A stretch of 64,000 nt of DNA. Origin: Aphelenchoides besseyi. Taxonomy: Eukaryota > Nematoda > Chromadorea > Rhabditida > Aphelenchoididae. The translations under genes and the position numbers were made by a program. The notes below the pieces were generated by a model that worked only from the letters and a program-made list of their open reading frames with translations, was not told the origin of the DNA and ran no database searches. Location: positions 7,564,001 through 7,628,000 of the forward strand of contig JAMPIQ010000003.1 in NCBI GenBank assembly GCA_024699855.1. Reading direction: 5' to 3'. Shown in pieces: positions 40,530-51,785 of this stretch (its first letter is position 1; each line of letters opens with the position of its first letter).

Positions 40530-42034
40530 TCATTTTCGTTTTGGCACTTGGGCGATGAAGTTGCTGTGGAAGCTACCCAAATACAACGAGTTTTTATCAT
40601 CCGAGACCTAAAAGTGGAAACGATCAGAAGATGCTTATCAAAAAGTTCAAACCTGAGACACATCAGCAATCACCGTTCCATCAGGATCGTGATAGGAGCC
40701 GATAATATTTCCACTTGGATCCAATTCCAAAACCAAACCGTACGAGGATTTGACCAACGCGAATATTTGTCCCAGATATTTCTCGGGCAACAATGTGGCC
40801 AACAGTTTGCGAACCCACGGAAAAGGTCCCAATTTGTCGAACAGCGATAGTTTGCCTTCGAAACGAGGACTAGCCATGCCAACATAGAAGGTACCTTGAG
40901 TTGAGAGTCGAATATTGTCCGGAAATCCTGGTAAATTGTTCGCAAATACCTCCGATTCACCGCTACGTGGACCCGAGATGTAAAGACTAAAACAACAATG
41001 TTTGTACTGAGTTTTTGGCCGTGAAGTTTACCGCAAAATTCGAGACATCGAACATTCCGAAACAATCACCGACTTTTTATCGGGATGAAGTTGAATACCA
41101 TTGGCAAAATACAAACCTCCGAGGACTATGCGTGCTTTTCCTGTCGAAATTTTGATTTCAATCACGCTGCAACATTCACCACCGATTACAAATTGCTTCT
41201 TGTCACCAACCGTCCGACTGGTGCCTGTTCGAAAAGCACGTGAAGAAAACGACGACGATCGTAGTTCGTGGACGAGTCCGTAACAAGGATCGTATCTTCA
41301 TCGATCACATCCAAATCATTCAAGAACTTCGATTCATAACCACCAACTTTTGTTTTAGACGAGAAAATGAGATCGGATTTTCCTAAACTTCTGTTAACAC
41401 AATGGTCATTTCATTCACTACCTTTCTCGAAGTTGACCGTGTACACTCCGTGGTATGTGTCAGCAACGATCAGAAGATCCTTGTTCAAACGTCGAATACC
41501 TAATGGTCGTCCACATTGAGGTTCGGTATCGTAAGTTGCTGAGCTGTTTGATTACTTTTGTTATATTATTCTCGACTTACCGCATTCACCGTTCGAATCA
41601 ACTAATCGGAGAGTTTTCTCGATCTTCCCGTTTCGAACTTTTACGATCTTTCCGTCCCAAGTTCCCGTGTACAAAACATCTACAAGTGATTGGTTGGAAA
41701 GTGCAATGCGTTCGTGTGGTCGTAAAACTCACCATCTTCGACGAGAATTGATTCCGGTCCTAAAATTTGATTCTTGAGCAAAAGCTTTGCATTTCGCAGA
41801 AGTTTGTTCGGTTTCAATGGACCGACTAACGATGGAGGCGGTGGAAGACTGGAAAGTTTCAAATGGAACGTGCATTCGATTATCGGAGTACTTACTCGTA
41901 AGAACGGGCATCAAAATCGGAGGCCAGTTGCCACAAAAGAATCCCCGAACCCGCGAAGAGAATCGTGAATAAATTTCGACTGAAATTTCTGTTAAATTCT
42001 GGAGCTCAAGAACAAAAACTCACACGAAACCCAT
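40530..42034 (-). CDS. APMAP-like / strictosidine-synthase-family membrane protein
   Basis: Six-bladed beta-propeller of the adipocyte plasma membrane-associated protein group, related to arylesterase-type hydrolases; substrate unknown. ATG at 42032-42034, with a single N-terminal anchor (LFTILFAGSGILLW) in the second exon. Signature pieces: LGPESILVEDG, YTGTWDGKIVK, QCGRPLGIRR, LFANGIQL-type LYFANGIQLHPDKKSVIVSE, NNLPGFPDNIRLSTQGTFYV, KLGPFPWVRKLLATLLPEKY and YHDPDGTVIADVSQ. About eight introns of 40-50 bp keep frame. Minus-strand AATAAA at about 40442. Length of about 390 residues fits the family. Converges on the PIG-F gene. Confidence 0.85.
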
Positions 42035-42580
42035 TTTCGTTCTTGTCCACTTACACGTCGATGTTATGAAAGAGAACCAACAAAGACGCTTTTGAAGGTC
42101 AACAGTTCTTTTCAGAGCAATCCGATGAACACCACCGATTAAAAGCGAGTACTTTTGCGAGTCGCTATCACTGCTAATCGAATGCCAACAAAAACCAATT
42201 GCCCTTCAAAAAAGAATTGTTTTTGCTCTTCGATTTCGTCGAGTTCAACGGCCAGTGAGTTGAAAACTGTAAAGCCAATTAGCAAATGCCGAAGCGTTCA
42301 ACAACACGAAAGATTGAAAACGTTTCTTTCGATGGAAACGTGAATTTCAACTAAACTCCGATTTACAGTCTTTTCGACTTCTTATCTTTTTGTTGTTGTG
42401 ATCGAGAGAATTATGTGGAGATTAGAAATGGCGCCCTCCTATCAGTTTGTTCAACGAACCGGAGAATTTACGACAACCAAGTTCGAAGCAAACTCGAAAT
42501 CCACAACCATCGAATCGATTGCATTACGGACTCATAGACGTTTATTTTCTTAACCAAAACAACATCAAATGTCCATGACT
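42035..42580. other. Gap between APMAP-like gene and lysine-tailed protein gene
   Basis: 546 bp without a supported gene. Contains the promoter side of the APMAP-like gene and, at 42541-42546, a minus-strand AATAAA for the next gene. Confidence 0.5.
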
Positions 42581-43062
42581 TTACTTTGCTCGTGCTTTTG
42601 GAGTTTTCGCTTTCTTCGCCGTCTTCGCTTTTTGTGCTGGTGTTCCCTTTTTTGCTGGTGTTCGCGTTTTTGCCGTTTTTGCTTTCTTTTTCGCTTCTTT
42701 CGGCGGCATTGGATTCTGCAAAACAGTCGAATTGCGTTTGAGATCATTCACAAACAACTGCGTAGTCCGGCGCTCCAGCGTAATAGGAGTCGTCGAGGAT
42801 TGGCGGCTTATAGCACTCTTCTCGTTTATGCCGATACTTGTTGATCAGAACAATCGCGTAGATGGTACGTAGAATACATGCGACCAAAATTTCCAACAAA
42901 ATCAGATGCAACGGAACTTGGATGTACTGAAAACTCGTGGGTATTCGAAACCAACGCTTCTCTTACCCATTTGTTCAAGAAAACAACCTGCGATGGCGGC
43001 ACTTCATCATCGATCTAAACAACAACCTTCAAACGAGTACAGGAATTCCAGCTTACAGTCAT
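42581..43062 (-). CDS. Small single-span protein with lysine-rich tail
   Basis: ATG at 43060-43062; four small exons, about 118 residues. Residues about 20-45 form one hydrophobic span (PLHLILLEILVACILRTIYA). The segment after it has tyrosines (CYKPPILDDSYYAGAPDYA), then a strongly basic tail built from repeats like AKTAKTRTPAKKGTP and KAKTAKKAKTPKARAK, resembling histone H1-type tails. The last splice (donor after GCA near 42765, acceptor near 42722) decides whether the tail is used; without it the protein ends at a TGA. Family not recognised. Confidence 0.55.
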
Positions 43063-43793
43063 TTGAACTCAACAAAAAGAAACACGACCAGAGATTTCGA
43101 CGAATTCTCTTGTTAATGATTTTTGTTTGTGAAATGACGTCGAACATTTTTGAGCTTAATCGACCGCATTCTATGGATTTTGAAGGAGAGTTGATCAGTT
43201 GCATTCTCACACCGTAAACAACGTTTTTGGTGTGTAACAAACTCATGACTGGGCGTCCAAAATTGGAATCGTAAATCAGAAACGATCTTTTGATTTCCAC
43301 TGATTATACGCTCACTGTAACCTTGAAGTTCAATTATAGAGATTCATTTGAGCGTGGTTATTTCCATCAACTGGACGACATGCCTTGAGTAGAAGGAAAC
43401 ATACAGTACAAAGGGAATCGATCGGTTTATGTAGAACATTGTCCGGAACCCCGGTCGTTGTCATAACTTGTCATGAACTAACCTTTGACTATCGGAAATT
43501 AGAAACGAATTCGTTCGAAGAAACGTCCGCTTTGGCAATGTTTAATGGTATCAAACGCTGTTGGTTGTAACAGTCGAGTTCAATCAAAAACCGTTGACGT
43601 TTTCTATTGAGAGCAGCGAACGGCCTCGTTCGACTTCTTTCGTTGTCAACAACCCAATCAAAGTTTGTGGTAATTGTCTGTTACACAAATAAATCAATTA
43701 AGTTTATCATAAAAATTGAACAATTAAATTCGTTGGATAGCGTGAGATCCTATGGATTGTGTGATGGTTGTAGAGATCAAGTTTCAAGGCAAC
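43063..43793. other. Gap downstream of the tandem-unit secreted gene
   Basis: About 730 bp, AT-rich in parts, with no gene I can support. One longer minus-strand open frame (43007-43300) overlaps the first exon of the neighbour but has no match or sensible splicing. Confidence 0.45.
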
Positions 43794-44910
43794 ACACCGG
43801 ATACATGTCCCTGAATGATGGGAGAGACCGTAAAACCAAGCGAACTTAAAACCGCCGGTTTAACGTCCTCGATAATCGGGATCGTTGGAAGTGCAATATC
43901 CGGAGTCGCAGTCACGACTTCTGCGATATCCGTGCGTTCATTTGATTGAGGAGCGTACTGAAAACAACAAAGTAGTTGTACTTAATTCCCATTAAAGTGT
44001 TTTACCTTTCGGCCAACGGGATCAAAGACGGCGGGGATTTTGACGGGTCTGATTAACCGTCTGTACTTCTTCGGTAAAGTGCGAACGAATTTGCGAGTTA
44101 AACGAAATCGATCGTCATAAGATCGGCGGAAATCGTACAAAATGGCGTGGATGCGGTCTTGAATATCATCAGGGAGTTGTCGCATCAGGATCGGGAGTGG
44201 AAGTCGATCGGCCACCTCCTTCGGCAATTCGCGTAAGATCGAATCGATTTCGTTTTTCTTCTCTGAAATTGTCAGCGTGTCGTTGTCGTGAATTGCCATC
44301 AGTTGTTCCAAAGTTTCCGAGTCCAGAACTTGCTCGAAACCAGCTGGAGGCTAAAATCCGGAAGTGTAAACTTGAAATCATTCTGGAAAACTTACTCGAT
44401 CGGGAAACGGTTCTTCGTTTAATGCGGCACGTTGTTCGTAAGTCAAGTTCTCCATCAAGTGACGAATACGTTCGCGTTTTTCGCGGATCGTAAGATTTGG
44501 ATTCACACGAATTATTTTGATTTGTTGAAGAACGTCTCCAGGTAAACGTTGAAGCTGCGAAGGAAGTGGTAATCGCGCGAACAATCGAGCCGGCAACAAA
44601 TCCAAGATCTTGTCGATTCGTTTTCGTTGTTCCTGGAAAGTTTGAGTTGAGTTCTGTGCCGATTGATTTGCGCTTACTCGCCAGTTAACCGACTTGTCAG
44701 CTAAAATGCTCTCAATTTCAGTTCGTGTCGATTCGACCATAAGTTGTTCAACGGAGTTCAACTGCAAAGAATTTGGATAGAATCGATTGCTCGGTCCGAA
44801 CTCACATCTGACTGTTCGTTGCCTTCCGATATCTTTGGTGCTGGTGCCGAAAGCACGGCGAAGACGGCGATTGCCAAAAAGCAAAGTTGACATTCGAGAA
44901 GTTTTGTCAT
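43794..44910 (-). CDS. Secreted tandem-unit protein, possibly SXP/RAL-2 (DUF148)-related
   Basis: ATG at 44908-44910 opens a clear signal peptide (LLECQLCFLAIAVFAVLSAP). Short introns join at least two related units: one with LLPARLFARLPLPSQLQRLP and PNLTIREKRERI, the next with RELPKEVADRLPLPILMRQLP and LTISEKKNEIDSIL. A proline-rich tail ends at 43794. The amphipathic helical pattern with an LTIxEK motif recalls nematode secreted SXP/RAL-2 proteins, but the match is weak. About 300 residues. Role unknown; probably extracellular. Confidence 0.6.
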
Positions 44911-46299
44911 TTTATCTAAACAAACGAACTGATTATTCGATCGAATTCAGTAACTAAGACACGGTTCAGAAATGGACACGAAGTTGAGTAGGCAAATAAC
45001 CGTAAGACAGACGGTAACGTCCGCCAATTGAACCCGCTGATCTGATACGATTACAACTTCGACACCCGCTCCTTTTATGTTCATCGACACACGAAGAGAA
45101 TGTGGTGCTTTTGGCGTCTACGTGCGAACGTTCAATAAACGAGCGCGAGTAAATGAATGACAAAGTACATCAGACGGACGATTGATATTCGCGCGGTTTC
45201 CAACGTTTCGTGGTCAACGGACGTTCGACGTGAGAAGCAAAAAGATGTGAAAGGAAGTTGTTCAGATACACCCGCTAATACGATCAATTCGAACACTTCC
45301 TTCTTTCTAAATCAATCGAAAGATTATGGAGACTTTTTATAGTCAAAATCAAGAGGTGGACGCTAATAGATTCCATATACGCCCATTAACCGAACAGTTT
45401 TTATTGTGCTCGAGAGATCAAATGACGTTTGTGTGACCCGTGAACTTTGTCTTTTCGTTAACTTTGAAGGACTTGATTCACGTGCCAAACGTTGAATCTA
45501 GAGAACTCAACAAGCAGCAGCGTCTTCTTGGTGATTAACGCTCCAATGCAAACGAACGGTCTTTAGTTTCGAAAGATCAAAAGTTCAAATGATTTGCGCT
45601 TACAAATTCTGTCCGTTCACAATTATTAACCCACTTGAAGATGTGCGAAATTTCAACTAATCGGAGCACCAAGTACGTTCTTTGTATTTTGCTCACTTCT
45701 TCAGCATTAAAACGATTCTAAAAGCCGAGTTACTGGACTTGACCGAACTGTTAGAAGAAATGTTGCAGAACAATTAGACGACTAGTGAGTATTCAAAAGT
45801 AGATGATACGAATATAGTTGAGAGCCCTGTCGAGGGATCAGGAGCACATGGATTGTGTTGACTGCAGTCACACGAGTGGCGTTTCAATTTATATCGTAAG
45901 CTGATCGCTGATTTTTGATGCTCACGATACAATTTGCCGAAAAAGGAAACCAGAACTTTTGAAATACAAATCGTTCCAGCGACTGCCGATTTCTTTCGGT
46001 TTCATAAAGTGTTTGCATTTTCTGAACCATTTCGCCTAATTCTTTCAATCGCTTTGCTGAGTAACTTACATGTCTTGTGGGTCATGAAAGTGGTGTGCAG
46101 TTAGGTTCCTTCTTCGCTCAATTTGACGTCAACAACTCTGTGGGTCGATTGAAGCTTTCGCGAGTTTTTCCATCAAAATAACCGACGGGTAAACGAAGAG
46201 ATCATTCACGTGCTTGCTAGCAACCACGTCATTTGTTCAAAAAACAAAGTGACTTTTGTTAACATCTTTCAAATTGTGTTCTTTGTTCGAGTTTATTTT
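44911..46299. other. Intergenic
   Basis: Nearly 1.4 kb with no supported gene on either strand. It includes the promoter side of the secreted-protein gene ending at 44910. A minus-strand AATAAA at about 46292-46297 serves the transporter. Confidence 0.5.
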
Positions 46300-48077
46300 T
46301 AACCGTAGAATTTCAAATCGGGCGCATTACAGAACGTCGAAGGGTCGTCGCCGGTGACTGTCACGTTTTGAAATGGTCCACAACAATTCGTGGACTTGAA
46401 AATCGGATATTCGTGTACAACGAACGGCTTGACGAAGCACGGCACTTCAAACCTTGTGTGTGTGATGTCCCGGAAGGCCGAAACTGTTGCAACACCTCCA
46501 CCCAAAAAGGCGAACAAGATGAGCGTGAAGCAAAAGATCAAAGTCCGTCGATTGGTCAGCGAGATCATTCTACGAAAGTACCTAGACGATTATGTTGACC
46601 GAAACCTACTCTTTAAAGGTCAAATGTTGCAGAGGTTGTTGTGTGTCCAACGCTTTTCGTTCACTTGCTGTTAAAAATAAGTAGAAGAGACATGGAAATA
46701 TAAGGAAGTTAATTGCCATTGTGCTGCTTCCAAAAAGATCCAAAACGGGACCAAAAGATGGTACCGTTTCGGCCATCAAGATTGTGATAAACAACATTCC
46801 GGTTCGCAAAATTATACGCTTTGGACCGAATTCTAATCACATTGTTTTTGTTACTATACATTTGTTTCATACCTTGTGGAATCTTAAAATATTCTTCCGC
46901 TTCCTGATTAATCGGACTGAACATAAGAATTAGCGTCAGCATGCAATGGAAGGCGATGAGTAGATTGGCGGATTGTTGAATCCAATTGGTCTAAAGAAAA
47001 CTCTAGAGATTGTAAAGCAGCAAGCAAATTCACTTGAATGTTGTTGATGATCGAATCACGAAGTGAGCTCCCGTAAGCCAAATGACCGAGAATCAAAACC
47101 GGCGCATATGATAGGGCGATCACTAAACATTGGAATGATTATTTGAACATTAAACCTCTTCGTATTACAAGCAAACGCACAAACGATCGATTTGGTGAAA
47201 TCAGCTGGCTTCCTGAAATCCAACGAACTAATTGATGCTGAAATTAAACCCAACTTCATGTCATGTTGTACTGTCGCTAAAACACAAATACGCACAGAGT
47301 TCTACGTTGTTTGGAACTTACGGAAGGCTGAATGTCCCGCATACGTGAAGAGAAATGTTCCCAAACCGCTGAAGAAGTTCCAAGCTTTGAATTTGGGTTC
47401 CTTCCACTGCGATGAGCAAACGTGATAATCGACTCCTGCACCAATAACAATTAATGTTATGGCAATAAACGTGCATGCCATTCCTCCCACGATTACCCAG
47501 GAAAAGTTTTCCGGTGATTTCAACATACAAATCGGCCATAAGACTAGTCCTACTGCAAGAATTACCAAACAAACGTCCGGAGAGTGTGTTGTTAACGATG
47601 CAATGAAGTCGTGAATGTTTTTGCTTGTCAAAAGAAAAAATGTAACGCAAGTGCCAAATTGAGATATGATTAAACAAATCGACACCGCTAATCTGAACAC
47701 CTTTCTTTCGAACAATCGAACTGATATTCACGAACTTTGCTCGCTTTCCCATCGCTCGATAGCCGATTTCGGCGTACGGTTTTCGACAGAATTCTTCTCG
47801 GTAAACGCTCCAGTTGCGCAGAAGAATAAGCCACGATTTGGACAGCAAGATGGCCGTCACCGACGCAACAACTGCAATTAGATAACAAAGAAAAAAGCCG
47901 ACATAAAAATCTGAAAGACAAAAACGTTGAAATTAAAACTTTGGAGTACTCACTAGTGTTCTGGGCTGCTGTTGGTAATGCGATAATACCACCTCCAGCA
48001 CAATCGGCAATAATGAAGAACATCGCGGTGATCCAATGAATGCCGTGACTTCTCTTGTGTTCCGGCAACTTTTCCAT
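46300..48077 (-). CDS. AAAP-family amino-acid transporter
   Basis: Amino-acid/auxin permease type (SLC32/36/38 superfamily), proton- or sodium-coupled in relatives. ATG at 48077; about eight short introns; about 470 residues with roughly 11 hydrophobic spans. First span: HWITAMFFIIADCAGGGIIA with the family G-x-G-I-x-A-L-P pattern. The core shows CRKPYAEIGYRAMGKRAK, FGTCVTFFLLTSKN, LGTFLFTYAGHSAFPTVQHD and DFTKSIVCAFAVIALSYAPV, then late spans and a lumenal or extracellular tail with several Cys (NCCGPF). The splice at the F-P junction before TVQHD restores the classical motif. Minus-strand AATAAA directly follows the stop. Confidence 0.88.
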
Positions 48078-48407
48078 CGTTGCAAACACAAATTAGATGT
48101 CAATAAAGCAAACGCTGGGATCTAGTACCTAGTCCAAAAAACTACTCATTTAAATTCCAACTGTTCACAAAAACATAACTCTTTTGTTTTTATTTCATTC
48201 AATTCAGAATGCACATAAAATACAGGAAATGAAGCGACCAAGTAATTAGAAGCAACCTTCTGCCTGTTCTTATCAGCAATCACAGACACAATATCTAAGA
48301 ATTGGTTTTAGTTTATGCATGCGATCAAAAAGTTTCGGAAGTTTATTTTGTATTTTACGTTCGACATCATGAATTTGTTTATCGGATTAAACGCAACGAA
48401 TTTTTGT
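48078..48407. other. Gap between transporter and His-rich gene
   Basis: 330 bp. A minus-strand AATAAA near 48342 probably serves the His-rich gene. Otherwise nothing recognised. Confidence 0.5.
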
Positions 48408-49436
48408 TTACAACAAAGGAAACGGTTTGCATTGACACGGACATAAGCTATTTCCATGTTCTTGATGACCTTCGACCTTCGAATCCGTGGTTTTGGATTG
48501 ACTGGAAGACGATTGATGTTCGTGTGAGTGTTCGTGGTTCATTGATTCGTTTGATCGGTTTCTACTCTTGCTCGTCCACCACTCGTTGGCTTCTTCGTGG
48601 GTTGCGGAGTGATTGTGATCTCCAGTTTGATTGGTAGAATGGTTTTCATCCTTGTGCTCATGATGTGAGCTCTGGTTAGAAGAATGGTCGTGGGTTGTTG
48701 TTGATTCGTGGTTTTTGCTTTCCTTATGATGATTGTGAGTTGATTTCTTGTCGTCATCTCTATGGCTGTTCGACGATTCTTCATGAGCAGCTTCCGAATG
48801 ACCACTATGATCTGAGTTATGAGTTTGATTGTCGTTTCTTGTTGAAGACTCTTCGTGATATCCACTTCCAAACTCGTGTGTTCCTTCAACGTTTCCATTT
48901 TGTTCTGACTGTTGATTTGAGTTCTGACTTGAAGAATGATCGTGAGTTGATTTCTTTTCGTTATCTGCATGGCTATTTGACGAATGTTCGCGATGAGCAC
49001 TTTTGGATTCGTGAGTTTGTTCAACGGTTCCATTTTGTCCCGACTTGTGATGATGTTCGCTCGTGGATTCCTGAGTTTCATTTCGATTTCCGTGCTGCTG
49101 AGTCCACGGTTCAAACAAAGGAAGGTGACCACGAGATTGATCGGAACTTTCGTTGTAGTGAGTTCGATATTGGTCTTCTTGTTGCTCTTCCATGCCCTCC
49201 GCGTGCTCATTTCGATGAGTAGATGTTTTGGAGTCGTGGCTCTCGGAGTGCTCATCAGTTTGACGAGTGCCATTGAACTTCTTCAGCGATCGTTTTCCTT
49301 CTCGTTGTTCGTCGTAAGAAGATTGGAAGGAGAGTGGAACGCCTAAATTTATTATACTAACATCAACACGTGTTTTCTTACATTGAATGAGAATCAGAGT
49401 CGAGAAGAAGAACACGAAGAGAAAATGGGTGCTCAT
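48408..49436 (-). CDS. Secreted histidine-rich low-complexity protein
   Basis: ATG at 49434-49436; one intron (about 49343-49385). The start MSTHFLFVFFFSTLILIQC is a signal peptide. The mature part, about 310 residues, is dominated by His, Ser, Glu, Asn, Asp and Thr; I count about 43 His by hand, mostly in HxH, HH and xHSS settings such as THDHSSS and THNHHKESKNH. Many N-x-S/T sites exist (for example NQTG, NHST). It ends with a cysteine cluster CPCQC. The make-up suggests metal binding or an extracellular matrix or secretion role, which is inference. Family not recognised; length may vary because the sequence is repeat-like. Confidence 0.75.
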   Translation of the reverse strand: MSTHFLFVFFFSTLILIQCKKTRVDVSIINLGVPLSFQSSYDEQREGKRSLKKFNGTRQTDEHSESHDSKTSTHRNEHAEGMEEQQEDQYRTHYNESSDQSRGHLPLFEPWTQQHGNRNETQESTSEHHHKSGQNGTVEQTHESKSAHREHSSNSHADNEKKSTHDHSSSQNSNQQSEQNGNVEGTHEFGSGYHEESSTRNDNQTHNSDHSGHSEAAHEESSNSHRDDDKKSTHNHHKESKNHESTTTHDHSSNQSSHHEHKDENHSTNQTGDHNHSATHEEANEWWTSKSRNRSNESMNHEHSHEHQSSSSQSKTTDSKVEGHQEHGNSLCPCQCKPFPLL

Positions 49437-49696
49437 GATTGGTCGAAATGAACGAGTGATTATTCGGTTTAAAGCTTCTACTTTTATACGGAACCGAAAC
49501 TGCTAATTCGGATGTTTAATTAGTTGCAAGCATTAAAAAAAGGAAACATGCGGGGGTCATCTTTGTTTGCTGTTAGGAGCGTAGGTGATAAGTATTGGAG
49601 CAAACAATCGTCTAAAAGTGAATACAGTCATGGAAAGTAATTGATTCGAAGATGAAATGACGATGAATATGATGGGAAAAGAAACAAAAGTGAAGT

Positions 49697-49768
49697 TGGA
49701 GGTATGGGGAATTGAACCCCAGACTTCTCGCATGCGAAGCGAGCGCTCTACCCCTGAGCTATACCCCC
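49697..49768 (-). tRNA. tRNA-Ala (anticodon CGC)
   Basis: Cloverleaf on the minus strand: acceptor GGGGGTA/TACCTCC (one G-U pair), D arm AGCTCAGGGGTAGAGC, anticodon stem CTCGC/GCGAG with loop TTCGCAT, T arm CTGGGGTTCAATTCCCCA and discriminator A. The G3-U70 pair that defines alanine is present. It differs from the tRNA at 56154-56225 only at anticodon base 34. Confidence 0.95.
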
Positions 49769-50390
49769 GAACACTTGTCTTCGTCTCCAAGAGAGCCAAG
49801 TCATTTGCTCTCCGCGAGTAGGATTGTTAGTGGATGAGCAGTAAAAGGTTACAGTTAACTCAATTGTAGACGAGATCGTAGAGTCCTCTGGTACTATGCT
49901 AACAACTCCAAGCTTCTCCTATAACCCCGCGGATGACTGGAACTTGCACACAGAAGAAGTACAAACGTCTTATGGACAACATAAACATCATTTCAAGGAG
50001 GTGATTGCATGACTTGGATTAAAGAGCAATCAAACTGTTCAGTAGTTTTCAAGAGGTCACTGTTTGTAGAACGGCAAATGGAAGTAGGAACCAATAAGTA
50101 CGCTTCTAAGGTTTCAATTAAAAAGAAAATCTGCTTAATGATGATTATGAGCTTGTTAATCGGAGGACGGTTATCTACCGCTTAGCAAATGAATGAAATC
50201 TTATCAATGAAGATCCATCAAGACACTTGAAATAATGTTTTGTTACGTGCAGTTGACGACTCCACCATGTCGCAATCTGTTCGTTCAAGTCGAAAACTGT
50301 TGATAGAAAATGGTGTTCTTGGGTGTGTTGACAGCGAACTTGTCACCGATCAGAATAAAATCAGTGATTCAAACAAACAACTTTCAATAA
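49769..50390. other. Intergenic, upstream of USP copy 2
   Basis: About 620 bp without a supported gene. It should contain the 5' region of the USP gene; an earlier short open frame from about 50240 overlaps it in another frame and is not supported. Confidence 0.45.
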
Positions 50391-51711
50391 ATGAGCAATC
50401 ATTTCATTCGCGAAAACTTCTTTGTCATGGGCCAGTTTCCATCAATAGATCAGCTGCAGAACTCGACTGCTGCACTGATGGACGACTCAAAGACCGCGAA
50501 AGAAGGAGTCGGGAAACCGATTAAACGTCGTGGATTCGACAACCTCGGAAAGACGTGCTACTTGAGCTCTGTGGTTGTTGCGTTGTCTTCGATTCCCAAG
50601 ATGGTCTCGACTTTTGAGAAATACGACCGCTGGTTGGATGAACATCCGGATATCGAGTTGAAAGAGGTACGTCCAGAATAACAACCGATCATTTTCACTG
50701 CGTTTCAGAAGCAAGCAAACAAACTCAAGTTCATCCAGGAACTGAGTCGTCTTCTGCTCCGTTTCCGCGAAAGTCGAATCGCTCCATCGGCTCGTTTGTT
50801 ACACGCATTGGCCGGCCAATTGGACCCCAACTTCAAAGGGCATGTGCCTCAAGATGCACACGAGTTTCTGAGTTTGGTGAGTGACTTGACGTCCAACCCT
50901 AAGTTCCTCGATTTAGATCACTGAGGCGGCCGAGACGTTCGCTGATGTTCAGGACAAAATCGATGGCCGAGACCAAACAAGTCGGTTGTTTTTCGAGTTT
51001 CCGATGTTCTTCACGATGCGCAGTCGAGTTGAGTGTTCGATTTGCAAGCAGTTTGCTGATTCGAAAGAAGAGGCGGTTGGTGTGAGTGAGTGACTAGTCG
51101 CGCGACAACCAATTGATTTCAACTCGAAGGTATCGAAATGAACAATGACAATCCCGACTGGTGGATTCTGAACACCTGGTACGACGAGGAGTTGATGGTG
51201 GACACCAATCGATTCCAATGCAACAAGTGCAACAGGAAAGTCGACGCTTCTCGACGCACTTCTCCACTCACACTTCCTGACTGCTTGGTTATTCACTACA
51301 AACTGTTCGAAGGTACCTCGAGCAACTAAACCGACCGAACAAACACTTTCAGCGGTTGTCAATAACGGAAGACTGAAACTCGTCAAGTACTATCCGGTGG
51401 TTTTTCCTCCACTCCAAATCTACTGCTGTGACATTCCGGTTGGCAACAGAACAGGTCCAAAAGATCAAATCTACCGTCTGAAAGCTCTCATCATTCACAT
51501 GGGAGCTGCATTGGACGATGGACACTACATTTGTGCTGCTCGTACCAACGAGGACCAATGGCGCATCTACAACGACGAGTTTGTTTCCTATGCCAATTGG
51601 ACGGAGCTCAGATCTATGGGAAAGGCATCCACACCCTACTTGATGTTCTACGAGAAAAAAGCTTCGAAGAGCTCAGCTGATCCGACAACCAATTCGACTG
51701 ATTTCATCTGA
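50391..51711 (+). CDS. Ubiquitin-specific protease (USP), copy 2
   Basis: Paralogue of the gene at 16156. Start taken as the ATG at 50391, about 46 residues before the conserved RRGFDNLGKTCYLSSVV Cys box. It continues with VPQDAHEFLS, zinc pairs CSICK and CNKCNRK, the His box LDDGHYICAAR with WRIYND, and an end PYLMFYEKKAS. About 380 residues. Introns are 40-50 bp and fall at the same places as in copy 1, which shows descent by duplication. The Cys box has GKTCY where copy 1 has GNSCY. AATAAA at about 51722. Its end faces the small heat-shock gene, 74 bp between stops. Confidence 0.9.
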
Positions 51712-51785
51712 CTTCAAATCGAAATAAACAGTTGAGATTGCACGTTTATTTACCAGTAAAGATTACAGACATCGGAGAAGAGAGA

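Noticed and set aside
48539..49273. Minus-strand 244-codon frame overlapping the His-rich gene
   Set aside because: Alternate frame of a repetitive low-complexity sequence; no signal peptide or stop/poly(A) logic.
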